This document shows, piece after piece, positions 43,994 to 53,449 of a DNA stretch of 64,000 nucleotides (within the stretch, counting starts at the first letter, position 1; each line of letters starts with the position of its first letter). The DNA comes from Virgisporangium aliadipatigenens (GTDB taxonomy: Bacteria > Actinomycetota > Actinomycetes > Mycobacteriales > Micromonosporaceae): assembly GCF_016863615.1 (NCBI RefSeq), contig NZ_BOPF01000029.1, positions 1 through 64,000 of the forward strand, in the 5' to 3' direction. The position numbers and the translations under genes are program-made. The notes under the pieces were generated by a model. That model was not told the DNA's origin and did no database searches. It worked only from the letters and a program-made list of their open reading frames with translations.

Positions 43994-46141
43994 ATGTCCG
44001 GATTACACGGGGGTGCCCCGTGGCGCGCGCGGTGCCTGTTGGCCGCCGCGATCGTCGCCGCAGGGGTGTTGGCCGGTGTCCAGCCGGCCGCCGCCGACTC
44101 GCTGCGCTACCTGCGCCCGAGCGGCTGGGCGTACACGGATTCCCGCACGCCGCACACGCCGTATCTCGACAAGACGGTCGACGCGCCGGTCGGCGCCTGG
44201 CGCGACGCACGCGGCAAGGTGCACCGTTCCCGCGCGTATTTCGCCTATGACATCTCGTCCTACCGGGGCCACCGGATCGTCGGCGCCCACCTGGTCCTCG
44301 GCGAGGTCCGGGTCAACAACTGCGACGCGGCCCGCGACCTCGAGATCTGGGCGACCGACCCGATCCGGCCGCGATCCACCTGGGCTCACCCTCCGCGGGA
44401 ACGCGCATTGCTCGGCCGGATCGGCCCGATCGACAACACGGTCTGTCCCCTGGGCTACATCGAGTTCGACGTGTCCGCCGCCGTCATCGCGGCCGCACTG
44501 GCGGCGGGGGAGTCGACGCTGTACCTCGGCATCCGGGTGCCGCACGCGCGGGAGGCCGATCCGGCCTACGGCCGCCACCTCAAGCGCGACCCGGGCATCT
44601 CGCTGCACTCCAACGCCGTCCCGAAGACCCCCGACAACGTGCGGCTGGGCATCAAGTCCTGCGCCGGCACCGAACTCGCGATCGGCACCGCCCGCCCGGA
44701 GGTGCGCGCGTTCCTGTCCGACCCGGAGCCCAACCCGTACGACAGCACCTGGCTGCGGCCCACCGTGGCGATCTGGCCGCTCGACCATCCGGATCAGCGC
44801 CGCGAGTGGGAACTGTCGCAGTCCCCACCCGAGCTCGACATGCAGTGGACGGTGCCGGAGGGCGTACTGGTCCATGGCGGCCGTTACGCGCTGGCGGTCC
44901 GCAGCCGGGACGCGCACGACGTCTCGCCGTGGAGCGCGGAGTGCCGGTTCTCCGTCGACACGGTGCGGCCGGCGGCGCCCAGCGTCTCCTCGCCGGACTA
45001 TCCGAACGAGAACTGGCCCGGCTGGGGCGGCCCGGGCCTGGCCGGCGCGTTCACGTTCGACCCGAACGGCGTCGCCGACGTGGTCGGCTACGGCTACGAG
45101 TTCCCCGGCGGGCCGTACCGGGAGTTCGTGGCCGCACCGGCCCCGGGGGCGCCGCTGACGGTGCACGAGGCGCCGCGCGCCGCCGGCCCCACGTGGATCT
45201 ACGCGTGGAGCATCGACGCGGCCGGCAACCGTTCCGACCGGGTGCAGCACAGCTTCTGGGTGCGCGACAGCGCGCCGCGCATCACCGACACGGAGCCGGA
45301 CGGCTGGGTCGCTCGGGCGCGCGACGTGGTGTTCCGGCCGGGGGAGCTGCCGCTGGCGAACTACACGTACCGGCTGGGTGACGGCCCCGAGCAGACCGTC
45401 GCGGCGGCCGCGGACGGCACGGCGCGGGTCAGCGTCACGCCGCCGCTCGACGGGGTCACGCTGTCGGTGTACGGCACGTCGGCCGACGGGACGCGTTCGG
45501 GGACGGCGTCGCTGCTGCTGAAGGTGAGCACCCGCCCGGTGGTGACCTCGCCGCAACTGCCCCACCCGCAGTGGGACCAGCTCCCGCCGGGCGTGACGGC
45601 GAACGTCACCTTCGCCCCGCACATGCCGGGCGTCGTCGGCTACGTCTACGAGGTCAACCGTGGGATGAACGACGCCCTCCCGGCCCGGACGGTGGCGGCC
45701 GGTGCGGACGGCACGGCGACGGTGGACGTGGCACCGCTGCGCTCCGGGCAGCACACGCTGCACGTGCACAGCGTCACCGCGGACGGAACGGCGTCGGAGA
45801 CGACCGTGTTCGAGTTCTCCGCGGACTACGCGTTCCCGGAGGTGAGCTCGCAGGAGTATCCCGAGTGGGGTCCCCCGTCGGGCGGTGTGGGCGTGCCCGG
45901 CACGTTCACGTTCCGCTCGTCCGCCGTCGACGTCGTCGGCTACACGTACTCCTTCAACGACGGCCCGGAGCAGACGGTGAACGCCGCCGAGGACGGCAGC
46001 GCCGCGCTCGTGTGGACGCCGACGGAGTACCCGCCGGGCGGCTGGATCAACCTTCGGGTGCGCTCACGCAGCGCGAACGGCTACGTCTCCGACCCGTGGG
46101 TCTACTCGTTCGTGATCAATCCACCGGCGTCGACGGGCTGA
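43994..46141 (+). CDS. Secreted protein with an N-terminal DNRLRE-like domain and Ig-like repeats
   Basis: This is a 715-residue exported protein. After the signal peptide (cleavage near VQPAAADS), residues about 35-210 look like the DNRLRE/CBM-like beta-sandwich of actinobacterial surface proteins (SRAYFAYDISSYRGHRIVGAHL). Several Ig/FnIII-like modules follow, three of them containing the repeated (V/L)xYTYxxxDGPEQTV text. It has no sortase signal or membrane anchor. The ATG at 43994 follows GGAGG by six bases. It is probably an extracellular matrix or adhesion protein; no enzyme domain is visible. Confidence 0.78.
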   Translation: MSGLHGGAPWRARCLLAAAIVAAGVLAGVQPAAADSLRYLRPSGWAYTDSRTPHTPYLDKTVDAPVGAWRDARGKVHRSRAYFAYDISSYRGHRIVGAHLVLGEVRVNNCDAARDLEIWATDPIRPRSTWAHPPRERALLGRIGPIDNTVCPLGYIEFDVSAAVIAAALAAGESTLYLGIRVPHAREADPAYGRHLKRDPGISLHSNAVPKTPDNVRLGIKSCAGTELAIGTARPEVRAFLSDPEPNPYDSTWLRPTVAIWPLDHPDQRREWELSQSPPELDMQWTVPEGVLVHGGRYALAVRSRDAHDVSPWSAECRFSVDTVRPAAPSVSSPDYPNENWPGWGGPGLAGAFTFDPNGVADVVGYGYEFPGGPYREFVAAPAPGAPLTVHEAPRAAGPTWIYAWSIDAAGNRSDRVQHSFWVRDSAPRITDTEPDGWVARARDVVFRPGELPLANYTYRLGDGPEQTVAAAADGTARVSVTPPLDGVTLSVYGTSADGTRSGTASLLLKVSTRPVVTSPQLPHPQWDQLPPGVTANVTFAPHMPGVVGYVYEVNRGMNDALPARTVAAGADGTATVDVAPLRSGQHTLHVHSVTADGTASETTVFEFSADYAFPEVSSQEYPEWGPPSGGVGVPGTFTFRSSAVDVVGYTYSFNDGPEQTVNAAEDGSAALVWTPTEYPPGGWINLRVRSRSANGYVSDPWVYSFVINPPASTG

Positions 46142-46149
46142 CGCGCCAG

Positions 46150-46180
46150 GGCCCGGCGGTCCGACGGGGGCCGCCGGGCC
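46150..46180. terminator. Bidirectional terminator between convergent genes
   Basis: A 10-bp perfect stem (GGCCCGGCGG / CCGCCGGGCC) with an 11-base loop sits in the 40-base gap between the two converging stop codons. Confidence 0.75.
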
Positions 46181-46181
46181 G

Positions 46182-46778
46182 CTACGCGGGCAGGGTGAGG
46201 CAGGCGGCGCGCGGCCCCGCCGTCCCCGCCCTACCCGGCTCCCGTTGCGTCTGCTGGGCGTGGACGACCAGCGACCGCGCCGACTGCCCGGGGCCGAACG
46301 TCCACGGCTGCGCCGCGGTGACCCGCGCCGCGCCCGACCCGTCGGCGGTGAAGTCGAGCCACACCTCGTTCACCGGGTTGGCGAACGACGGATCGACCGA
46401 GGGCGGCGACGCCGCGGCGGCCGGATCGGTCTGATGCTGGTGGTGCGGCCCCGCCGCGGTGCCGTCCGCGCCGCACGGCTTGACGTGCAGGTGCGCGCCG
46501 TACGCGCGGTTCGGCACCATGCCGGTCACGTTCAGGGTCACCTCGGTGCCCTTGCCCGCCACGGCGACGGTGACGGTGGCGGTGGCGCCGGCCGGCACGA
46601 CCGCGGGGTCGTAGGTGACGGCCCTGTTGTCGCCGCCGGGTGCGGCGAAGCTCCCGTTCGTCGTCGACACCTGCGACGGCTTGGGCGGTTCGGGTGCGGA
46701 CGCCGGTTCGTCGCCGCACGCCGCGGCGGTGAGCAGGACGCCGGCGAGCGGCAGGATCGTGGCGAGGAAACGGCGCAT
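46182..46778 (-). CDS. sodC: Cu/Zn superoxide dismutase-like lipoprotein
   Basis: The lipoprotein has 198 residues, with lipobox Cys at 21 (LTAAAC). The SodC-type beta-barrel keeps the copper-ligand pattern H96-x-H98 (GAHLHV), a His cluster at 112-115 (GPHHQH) and H173 (LVVHA), and the Cys pair C102/C193. The zinc loop is short: the usual GDxP-type segment with its two further His and Asp is not recognisable. It may therefore be a copper-only dismutase or a non-enzymatic relative. It would act outside the membrane against superoxide. Confidence 0.8.
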   Translation of the reverse strand: MRRFLATILPLAGVLLTAAACGDEPASAPEPPKPSQVSTTNGSFAAPGGDNRAVTYDPAVVPAGATATVTVAVAGKGTEVTLNVTGMVPNRAYGAHLHVKPCGADGTAAGPHHQHQTDPAAAASPPSVDPSFANPVNEVWLDFTADGSGAARVTAAQPWTFGPGQSARSLVVHAQQTQREPGRAGTAGPRAACLTLPA

Positions 46779-46915
46779 GAGAACTCCAACGACGGGTCGG
46801 GCGACGTACCCGAGTACACATCGATGAGGATGCCCGTGCGGGGCGATGTCCTCTTGCGGCCGTGGGCCCGGACGGCCGTCGCGATCGCCGCTCCGGCCGA
46901 AAGAGCCTCCCGAGG

Positions 46916-49900
46916 TCAGGCAGCGCAGGTGTCGCGGTAGGGCCGGTCGTGGACGTAACGCCTCCACTCGTCCGGATCGAGGCCGCCACCCGCCTCGCGG
47001 CACGCGAACTCGCGCGGATCTCGCACGAGATCGACGATATTGCCGAGGTCCCAGACGATCGCACGGCCGTCCGCCGATCCGGTGACCACGCTCCGGTCCG
47101 CCGGCCCGAATGCCGCACCGGACGCCGGACCGGTGTGGCCGGTGAGAGCGGCGAGCTGGTGGGGACGGCGGGGGTCGGCGAGGTTCCAGACGCTGATCGT
47201 CCAGTCGTTGTCGGCGATCAGACCCAGACGTCCGTCGGCGCTGTAGGCGACGCCGGTCACCGCCTCGGCGTGCCCGGCGATGCTCGGGTTTCTGAACGGC
47301 TGCGCGAGATCACGCAGGTCCACGTTGCGCACGACCGCCTGGTCCCGGCCGGCGATCATCATGCCGGACCCGTTCGGTGCCACGGCGAGACTGATGACCG
47401 GACCGACCTCCGCGGGATAAGCGGGATGGTGGCGCGGGTTCGAGGGATCGGTCAGGTCGGTAAGACGGATCGTTCCGTCGTGGCCGCCGGTGGCGACCAG
47501 TGTGCCGTTGCGCGCGAAGGAGACTGAGGACACCGTTCCCGTGTGACTCGCCAGGTCGGGGCGGCGGACCGGACGCGCGGAGTTGGTCAGGTCCCAGGAG
47601 TGGACGGCTCCGTCTTCGCCGCCGGTGACGAGGACGAGCCCGTCGGGACGGAAGCGCATGACCGAGATCGGGCCCTGGCGGTCCGGGATCTCCTTCAGGC
47701 GTTGGGGATTCCGCGGATCCGACACATCCCACAGGGTGACGGTGCCGGTGCTTCCGGCGGTGGCGGCGACGCTCCCGGCGACGGCCGACGCGGTGACGGA
47801 TGTTCCGGGTGTACGAAGGCGGGTCAGGCGGCGGGGTTCACCCGGTACAGAGGTGTCCCAAAGGACGGGTTCACCGTCGGTGCCGACGGTGATCGTCAGG
47901 TTGCGTTCGGCGGCAACGACCGGCGGGGCCAGCGGACCGGTTTGCGGAGCGAGTTCACTGCTGATCCTGTAGCGCTCGTTACCGGAGACGTTCCACAGCA
48001 CGACCTTGCCACCTTGGCTGCCGATCAGCGCGGTGCCGTGGTCCGGGCTGAGCGCGGCGGAGAGAATCGGGTCGCCGTTCAGCGCGAGGACCGCGCGTGG
48101 TCGGACCGGTCTGGCCGTCAGATCCCAGACGACGGCTTTCTCATCCTGTGTGATGATCACGGCCCGCTGATCGGGTGTCCAACCGACGGTCCCCAGATCC
48201 TTGCCGGTGTCGGCGGTGAGCCTGTGTTCCTCGGGCTCGGGCTGATCGAATCGGGTCAGTAGCGTGACAGCACCTCCGGCGCGGACGAGGGCGGCGAACC
48301 CCGCCGGGCCGTGTGTGGTGCTGTAGCTGGCAAGGACAAGGCCCGTTCGTTGCCGGACGAGAACTGCCTTCGGCTGCTTCGGGTCGGTGATGTTCCAGAT
48401 CGCCAGGCCGGTGCCGGCGCCGACGAGGACCCGGTCGCCGTCGTCGTCGAGCGCGACGGACCCGCCGCCGTCGCGGTCGGACCGGAAAGCGGCGATCGGA
48501 CGATCGGTGGCGACGTCCCGGATCAGAACAGTGCCGTCGGTGCAGCTGACCACCGCCCGGCGTTCGTCATCGCTCAGATCCATGGCGACGACGGCATTCT
48601 CGCCGGAACCGCCGACCGGGCAGTCGATCGTGGCGAGGGTGGCCGGTGCCGTTCGGTCGGTGATGTCCCACACGGCGACGCGTGTCGTCTCCGCCACCAT
48701 CACGCGCCCGCCGGAGTCGCCCAGGGCCAGAGCGCGGACCGCCGATCGGGATGTGGAGTCGCGGGGGCCGGCGTATGTTCCCAGAACTTTGGTTTGTAAA
48801 GGGTCCGAGAGGTCCCGGACGACGACTCCGCGGTCCGTGACGGTCAACGCCAGGCCGTCGGGGCCGAGTGCGACCGACGGCACGGCGGAACTCTCGACGG
48901 TGGCGAACCGCTGCCTGTCGGCCGTGATGAGTGCGGAGATCAGCCGAGCCTGCACGTCGGGACTGTCCATAATGGACGCCGCGGCGATGCCGAGGCGAAG
49001 CGCGAGCCGGGGCTGTTCCCGCCGCGCGGTGTCGGCGCGATCGAGCAGCGCGGCCGCGAGGGCCGTGTCCGCCTCACGCTGTGCCGCTTTCCGGAATGTG
49101 TCGATGGCGTCCGAGGCGAACCGCACTCCCGCGATGCCGGCCAGGAGAATCACCGCCGCGAGCGCGGCATTCCCCAGCCGCGCGGGCACCCATGCGGTGG
49201 CCTTCCTGCGGGCTTCGCGGGCGGAGCGCGCCCAGGAGACATTCAGGCCACCGGGAACGAACCGCTCGGCGCCGTCACGGTCGGCCGCCGGAGCGACCAC
49301 CGCCCACCCTCGGGTCTTCGCGGCATCGAACTTGTCCTGGAGCCCGTCGACGGATCCGATGCGGCCGTCGTCCGTGACGGTGCCGGTGATGGCCGCTCGG
49401 TCACGGAACGCGCGCAGGGAAAGGGTTGCGAGCGCCCGGCCGACCCGCTCGTCGCCCTGGACACCGCTGAACGCCACGGCGAAGGCCGCACCGAGGGAAC
49501 CACCGCGGATGAGCTGTCGAGACTCCCCGTCCTGAGTGATGGACCAGAGCACGCACGGCGCGTCGGTGCGCCGGCCGAATCCGAACGCCCACGCCGCCGT
49601 CAGCGAGGTGAGGAACGCATCGTCGGCACGGACGAAGGACATGGTCCGCGGGTCGGGGTAACACCCGGCCGGGCCGCCGGGAACCATCGCCAGATGGAGC
49701 TGTCCGGTCGCGCCGGGCTCATCGGTGTCGCTGCTGTCGAAGAGGAGCCGTACGGTGCGCCGGCTCGCGACGGCGGTGCGACCGGACATCATCGCGAACT
49801 GGATCGCGATGAGTGCGGTGGCGGAGTCGGGAGCCTGCCCGTCACGCAGGTCGAGAGCCGCCGGACACAACTGCGGATCGGGATACAGGCCGCTGAGGTC

Positions 49901-50356
49901 GATCGGTGCCGGCAGCCGGGGCAGGACGTTGGTGGTCCGCCAGTGTGCCAACGCTTCCCGGCACGCGCTACGGCGTCGTTCGATTGCCTCCGGCCCGGCG
50001 CTGCTGTCCCGGGCTACGGCGACGGCGGCGACCGCGAGGGCGGCATCCGCAACGGTAGGCAGCGGCGAGTTCTGCTCGACCGCTGTAGGACCGAGCGCGT
50101 CGGCGATGAGCGGATCCGCCCCCGTGTACCAGGCCAGCACCCGCTCCGGTGCGACGTTCGACGCCTGTTGGCACGCTCCCCACCACAGCCGGTCGGCGAA
50201 CCGATTGCGCAACTCGATCGGCGTGATCGACGATGCGGTGAGCACGTCGCTGCGGTATGTGGCCATGAGCGTGTCGAGGCCGGTCAGGGTGTCCGTATCG
50301 GTGGCCGGATCGGGGTTGCCCGCTCCGTGCTTCTTCCGGCTGCGCCTACCGATCAC
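46916..50356 (-). CDS. Lon-like protease domain fused to a membrane helix and WD40 repeats
   Basis: The product has 1146 residues, with a GTG start overlapping the upstream stop (GTGA). Residues about 1-210 are helical and unrecognised. Residues about 215-385 resemble the Lon peptidase domain: GGSLGAAFAVAF with candidate nucleophile S287, then ITGTVTDDGRIGSVDGLQDKFDAA with K342, a Ser/Lys dyad like that of Lon (MTGEI..GxVLPIGGLKEKLLAA). A transmembrane helix spans about 394-416. The rest is two or so beta-propellers of WD40 blades (VATGGHDGTIRLTDL, VVTGSADGRAIVWDL). There is no AAA+ domain. I predict a membrane-tethered protease controlled by propeller-mediated recognition. Confidence 0.75.
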   Translation of the reverse strand: MIGRRSRKKHGAGNPDPATDTDTLTGLDTLMATYRSDVLTASSITPIELRNRFADRLWWGACQQASNVAPERVLAWYTGADPLIADALGPTAVEQNSPLPTVADAALAVAAVAVARDSSAGPEAIERRRSACREALAHWRTTNVLPRLPAPIDLSGLYPDPQLCPAALDLRDGQAPDSATALIAIQFAMMSGRTAVASRRTVRLLFDSSDTDEPGATGQLHLAMVPGGPAGCYPDPRTMSFVRADDAFLTSLTAAWAFGFGRRTDAPCVLWSITQDGESRQLIRGGSLGAAFAVAFSGVQGDERVGRALATLSLRAFRDRAAITGTVTDDGRIGSVDGLQDKFDAAKTRGWAVVAPAADRDGAERFVPGGLNVSWARSAREARRKATAWVPARLGNAALAAVILLAGIAGVRFASDAIDTFRKAAQREADTALAAALLDRADTARREQPRLALRLGIAAASIMDSPDVQARLISALITADRQRFATVESSAVPSVALGPDGLALTVTDRGVVVRDLSDPLQTKVLGTYAGPRDSTSRSAVRALALGDSGGRVMVAETTRVAVWDITDRTAPATLATIDCPVGGSGENAVVAMDLSDDERRAVVSCTDGTVLIRDVATDRPIAAFRSDRDGGGSVALDDDGDRVLVGAGTGLAIWNITDPKQPKAVLVRQRTGLVLASYSTTHGPAGFAALVRAGGAVTLLTRFDQPEPEEHRLTADTGKDLGTVGWTPDQRAVIITQDEKAVVWDLTARPVRPRAVLALNGDPILSAALSPDHGTALIGSQGGKVVLWNVSGNERYRISSELAPQTGPLAPPVVAAERNLTITVGTDGEPVLWDTSVPGEPRRLTRLRTPGTSVTASAVAGSVAATAGSTGTVTLWDVSDPRNPQRLKEIPDRQGPISVMRFRPDGLVLVTGGEDGAVHSWDLTNSARPVRRPDLASHTGTVSSVSFARNGTLVATGGHDGTIRLTDLTDPSNPRHHPAYPAEVGPVISLAVAPNGSGMMIAGRDQAVVRNVDLRDLAQPFRNPSIAGHAEAVTGVAYSADGRLGLIADNDWTISVWNLADPRRPHQLAALTGHTGPASGAAFGPADRSVVTGSADGRAIVWDLGNIVDLVRDPREFACREAGGGLDPDEWRRYVHDRPYRDTCAA

Positions 50357-52314
50357 GACGGTCCCGTTTCCGGAAAGTCCGACGGCAGGCCGGCCCGGAC
50401 GGCGGCGTCCAACTGCGGGAGGTGGCGCGCGATCACCAGCCATGAGTTTCTGGTCTCCGGCGAGGCCGCCATCCGCACCGCGGCCGTTATCTCCTCCTCC
50501 GGCAGGTCGGTGAGCACCGAGAGGGGCTGGATCTCGGACCCTCGCCAGGAGCCCTGCCCCGGCACGAAACCGTCGAGTCTGATCAACGAACTCGTGGTGG
50601 CGGAACGGCTCGCGGCCATCGGGACCAGCGCCAGTCGCGTCGATCCGTCGGGCATGTCGTACTCGATCTCCACCACTCCCGGCAGGGCCGGGTCGTTTCC
50701 ACGCCGGTTCACGACCTCCACCGCATAGGTCGCCCGAGATCCCTGTCGCAGCACGAACATCAACTGTCCGCTGGGCGACCGGACCCGCAGCAGTGCCTTG
50801 GCGTCCGGGGTGTTGCTGGTGTGTGCTGCTTCCGAGATGGGCATCGGCAGCACGAACGTCGGCGCCTGGAAACGTTGCCGCGACTCCCGCAGGACGGCGA
50901 ATTCCCAGTCCCCGGAGGGGATCCCGGGAAAGAGGCAGCGGCCGCGTTCGTCCACCCGCGCGAGGTGATACGTGATGGTGCCGGTGCGCAGTTGCAGGGT
51001 CGTTCCGGCGAAGCCACCCGCGTTCGATGTCCGGTCGCGGAGTAGCAGTTCGATGTCGAATGCGCCCGGTGCGGTCGAGGCGGTGACCCTGGCCACCACC
51101 GTCACCGCGTCCACATCGGCCTCGAACCGTCCGGTCGCCTCGCCGAGGCCGAAGGACTCCAGCGAACGCAACGCCTGGATGAGCGGTTCCCGTCGCATCG
51201 GCCGGGCGTAGGCGGCCGGTGGTGACGAATCGCTCGGGGTGGCGCCTGTCGAGGGGAGGCCGAGCGTGAAGGTGGTGAACGGCCGGTCGGGTTCGAGTCC
51301 GGTCGAGACGTCCCGGTCGGGCGCGTTCGGGTCGGCGGCGGTGAAGGTCGTCAACGGGGCCGGAACAGACGCGCGAAGATACGCCCCGAGCCGTTCCCGA
51401 AAGGCGCGTGCCGTTGTGGTGTCGAGAGCCGACAGATGTTCGAACAGCAGCCGCAGTCCGTAAGCCACCAACGGGATTCCGTTGTCGGCCGCGCGCAGTA
51501 TCTCGGCGCTGATCTCGGAAGAGGTCGTTTCCCGGGATTGCATGAGCCAGCAGGCGTTCAGCAAGGCGGTGTCGGCGGAGTCCGGATCGTTCCAGGCCAG
51601 CGTCTCGACCCAACTCTCGGCGCGGGGACTGCCGGTCCGCAGAAGGTAGTAGCCGGTCGCGAGATCGAGCAGGCGGGTGGTTTCGGTGTCGGCGAGTATT
51701 TCGGCCACGATGACTCCGGCGGCTATGAGATCTCCCTGGTCGAGGTAGCCGAGCAGGGTCGCCTCCGTCGCCGGGGTCGGTGCGAGGTGCCATAGCGGCG
51801 GATCGCCGCCACGGTAGGCGATCCGGACCGAGGCGTCGCGCGGAACGAGCCCGATCAGCGGCGCGGCGCCGCCACCGCCGACCTGGATCCCAAGGCTTCG
51901 GCCGGATCCGGTTCGGGCGGCTCTTGCCGTCACGGACCATCCCGCGCTCCGCTCGGCCTCCGGGGGCAGGTCGGCGGTCCAGCCGCTGTGGGACTGTTCC
52001 CATCCGCGGATCCATCCGGTCACGCCGGCACCGCCGCGGGCGCCGGGCGCAGAGGCCGTCGCGGTCCGTCGTTTCAGTCGGACAGATTCGGTGGAACGGG
52101 CTGAGCGCACCGCGATTCTCGCCTCCACGAGGTCGTGTGAGGGCAGCCACCCGCGCGCCAGGTAGTGTCCCGCCGCAAGTTCGACCTGAGTCGGTCGGCC
52201 GGAGCGGATGACGGTGCGGGTCGCCGTGGTGAGGCGCTCGTCGACGATCTCGATGACGGCCACGATGGCACCGATCGGTGCGTCGTCGTCGAGTTCGAGG
52301 CTGACCAGCGCCAT
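50353..52314 (-). CDS. Unrecognised multidomain protein of the caspase/Lon operon
   Basis: This 653-residue soluble protein has no family I can name. The N-terminal 70 residues (MALVSLELDDDAPIGAIVAV) and a segment at about 400-510 (LQLRTGTITYHLARVDERG) read as beta-sandwich modules like carboxypeptidase regulatory domains. The middle (about 185-320) is helical and TPR-like (LLDLATGYYLLRTGSPRAESWV). Two further beta-rich parts precede a helical end. It starts one base after the caspase stop and its own stop overlaps the Lon-WD40 start, so it is likely an adaptor or scaffold between those two proteases. That role is inference. Confidence 0.7.
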   Translation of the reverse strand: MALVSLELDDDAPIGAIVAVIEIVDERLTTATRTVIRSGRPTQVELAAGHYLARGWLPSHDLVEARIAVRSARSTESVRLKRRTATASAPGARGGAGVTGWIRGWEQSHSGWTADLPPEAERSAGWSVTARAARTGSGRSLGIQVGGGGAAPLIGLVPRDASVRIAYRGGDPPLWHLAPTPATEATLLGYLDQGDLIAAGVIVAEILADTETTRLLDLATGYYLLRTGSPRAESWVETLAWNDPDSADTALLNACWLMQSRETTSSEISAEILRAADNGIPLVAYGLRLLFEHLSALDTTTARAFRERLGAYLRASVPAPLTTFTAADPNAPDRDVSTGLEPDRPFTTFTLGLPSTGATPSDSSPPAAYARPMRREPLIQALRSLESFGLGEATGRFEADVDAVTVVARVTASTAPGAFDIELLLRDRTSNAGGFAGTTLQLRTGTITYHLARVDERGRCLFPGIPSGDWEFAVLRESRQRFQAPTFVLPMPISEAAHTSNTPDAKALLRVRSPSGQLMFVLRQGSRATYAVEVVNRRGNDPALPGVVEIEYDMPDGSTRLALVPMAASRSATTSSLIRLDGFVPGQGSWRGSEIQPLSVLTDLPEEEITAAVRMAASPETRNSWLVIARHLPQLDAAVRAGLPSDFPETGPS

Positions 52315-52315
52315 G

Positions 52316-53449
52316 TCAACTCCCGTTCACCGGTAGGTCGAACTCGATGTGCGGCGGTAGCAGGTGCAGGTCGGCGCACTCGTCCTTGAACCTGCCGGAG
52401 AACGTGGCCTTCATCCGGTAGTAGTCGGCCGGTGCGTCACCGTCCCACGTGCCCGGATGCGGATCGGGCGCGTACAGCGCGGGCCGGTCGGGGGCCTGCA
52501 GCGCCAGCTTCGCGCCCGAGGAGGCGTGGCGGGGATCGAAGCCGAGCCGGAACGGCACCCGCGGTGGGCTGTCGAGCCGTCGGACTATGCCTCCCGTCGG
52601 GGTGCCGTCCGCGTGTGCCAGTTGCACGGGATTGCCGTGGTGCAGCCACCGCAGGATTCTGTTCACGGTGGGCACGATCCGGTCGGTGGCGATTTCCCAG
52701 TGCGGATAGCTGATGCGTTCGGCGGCGAGGCCGTCCAACGCGGCGAGCAGTGCAGTGGTGAACACCGTTGGCCCGTCGGGCAGGCCGTGTGCCTTCGCGC
52801 CGGGCATGGTCGCGAACATCATCACGCAGTCTCGGACTTCCCGACGGATCTGCTGCGGCACGGCGGCGGAGGTGATGAGTTCGCCGACCTCGAACAGGGC
52901 CGACGGAATGCTGCGGCAGGCGTCGATGTACCAGCATTGCGTCCCGGCTAGGCAGCTGCTCAGTTCGCGAACGATCTGGTCCAGCCTGACGGCGTTGTGG
53001 AAGAAGGGCCGGTGCGGCTGCCCGACGTCCTCCAGCAGTAGGAGCTGATCGGTGACTGCACTGCCGTGTCCGCTGAAGAAGAAGAACGATCTGTTGTCCG
53101 CCCGGTCGTCGCAGCGGTCGCGCCAACGGTAAAAGCTGTCCCAGAACTGGCCGCTGGTAGGACGCTCGATCGAATCGCTACCCGTCTCGTTCGCAAGCGG
53201 GGACGCCAGCAGTTCGACGCTCCCCAGCGGCGCGACGGTGTCCTGGCTCTGTGCCCGGATCAGCCACTCGACCACCCGGTGCGCGGAACGCGGGGGCGAC
53301 GAGACCGAGGTGAAGTGCTTCGCCAACTTCCTGGGAAGGCCCGGCCGTGCGGCCACGGCGGTGCTGTCGCAGAAGGGATACCGGCCCACTCCCACCACGA
53401 ACGCGTGCGTCTGCGGAGCCGGACGTTGCCGGTCGTAGACCGTGGTCAC
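52316..53449 (-). CDS. Caspase-family (C14) cysteine protease
   Basis: This is a 377-residue protein. The caspase-like fold has catalytic H128 in SFFFFSGHGS and C178 in QCWYIDACRS, each at the end of a predicted beta-strand, as in metacaspases and orthocaspases. The N-terminal strand HAFVVGVGRYPFC is the usual first strand. A C-terminal domain of about 100 residues after RVPFRLGFDPR is beta-rich. No signal peptide or membrane helix is present, so it acts in the cytoplasm. The GTG start overlaps the hydrolase stop (GTGA). Bacterial caspases in such operons are often effectors of defence or cell death; the target here is unknown. Confidence 0.88.
   Translation of the reverse strand: MTTVYDRQRPAPQTHAFVVGVGRYPFCDSTAVAARPGLPRKLAKHFTSVSSPPRSAHRVVEWLIRAQSQDTVAPLGSVELLASPLANETGSDSIERPTSGQFWDSFYRWRDRCDDRADNRSFFFFSGHGSAVTDQLLLLEDVGQPHRPFFHNAVRLDQIVRELSSCLAGTQCWYIDACRSIPSALFEVGELITSAAVPQQIRREVRDCVMMFATMPGAKAHGLPDGPTVFTTALLAALDGLAAERISYPHWEIATDRIVPTVNRILRWLHHGNPVQLAHADGTPTGGIVRRLDSPPRVPFRLGFDPRHASSGAKLALQAPDRPALYAPDPHPGTWDGDAPADYYRMKATFSGRFKDECADLHLLPPHIEFDLPVNGS

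Noticed and set aside
50357-52150. Upstream extension of the Lon-WD40 frame into the preceding gene
   Set aside because: It overlaps the 653-residue gene in another frame. A GTG overlapping that gene's stop is the natural start.
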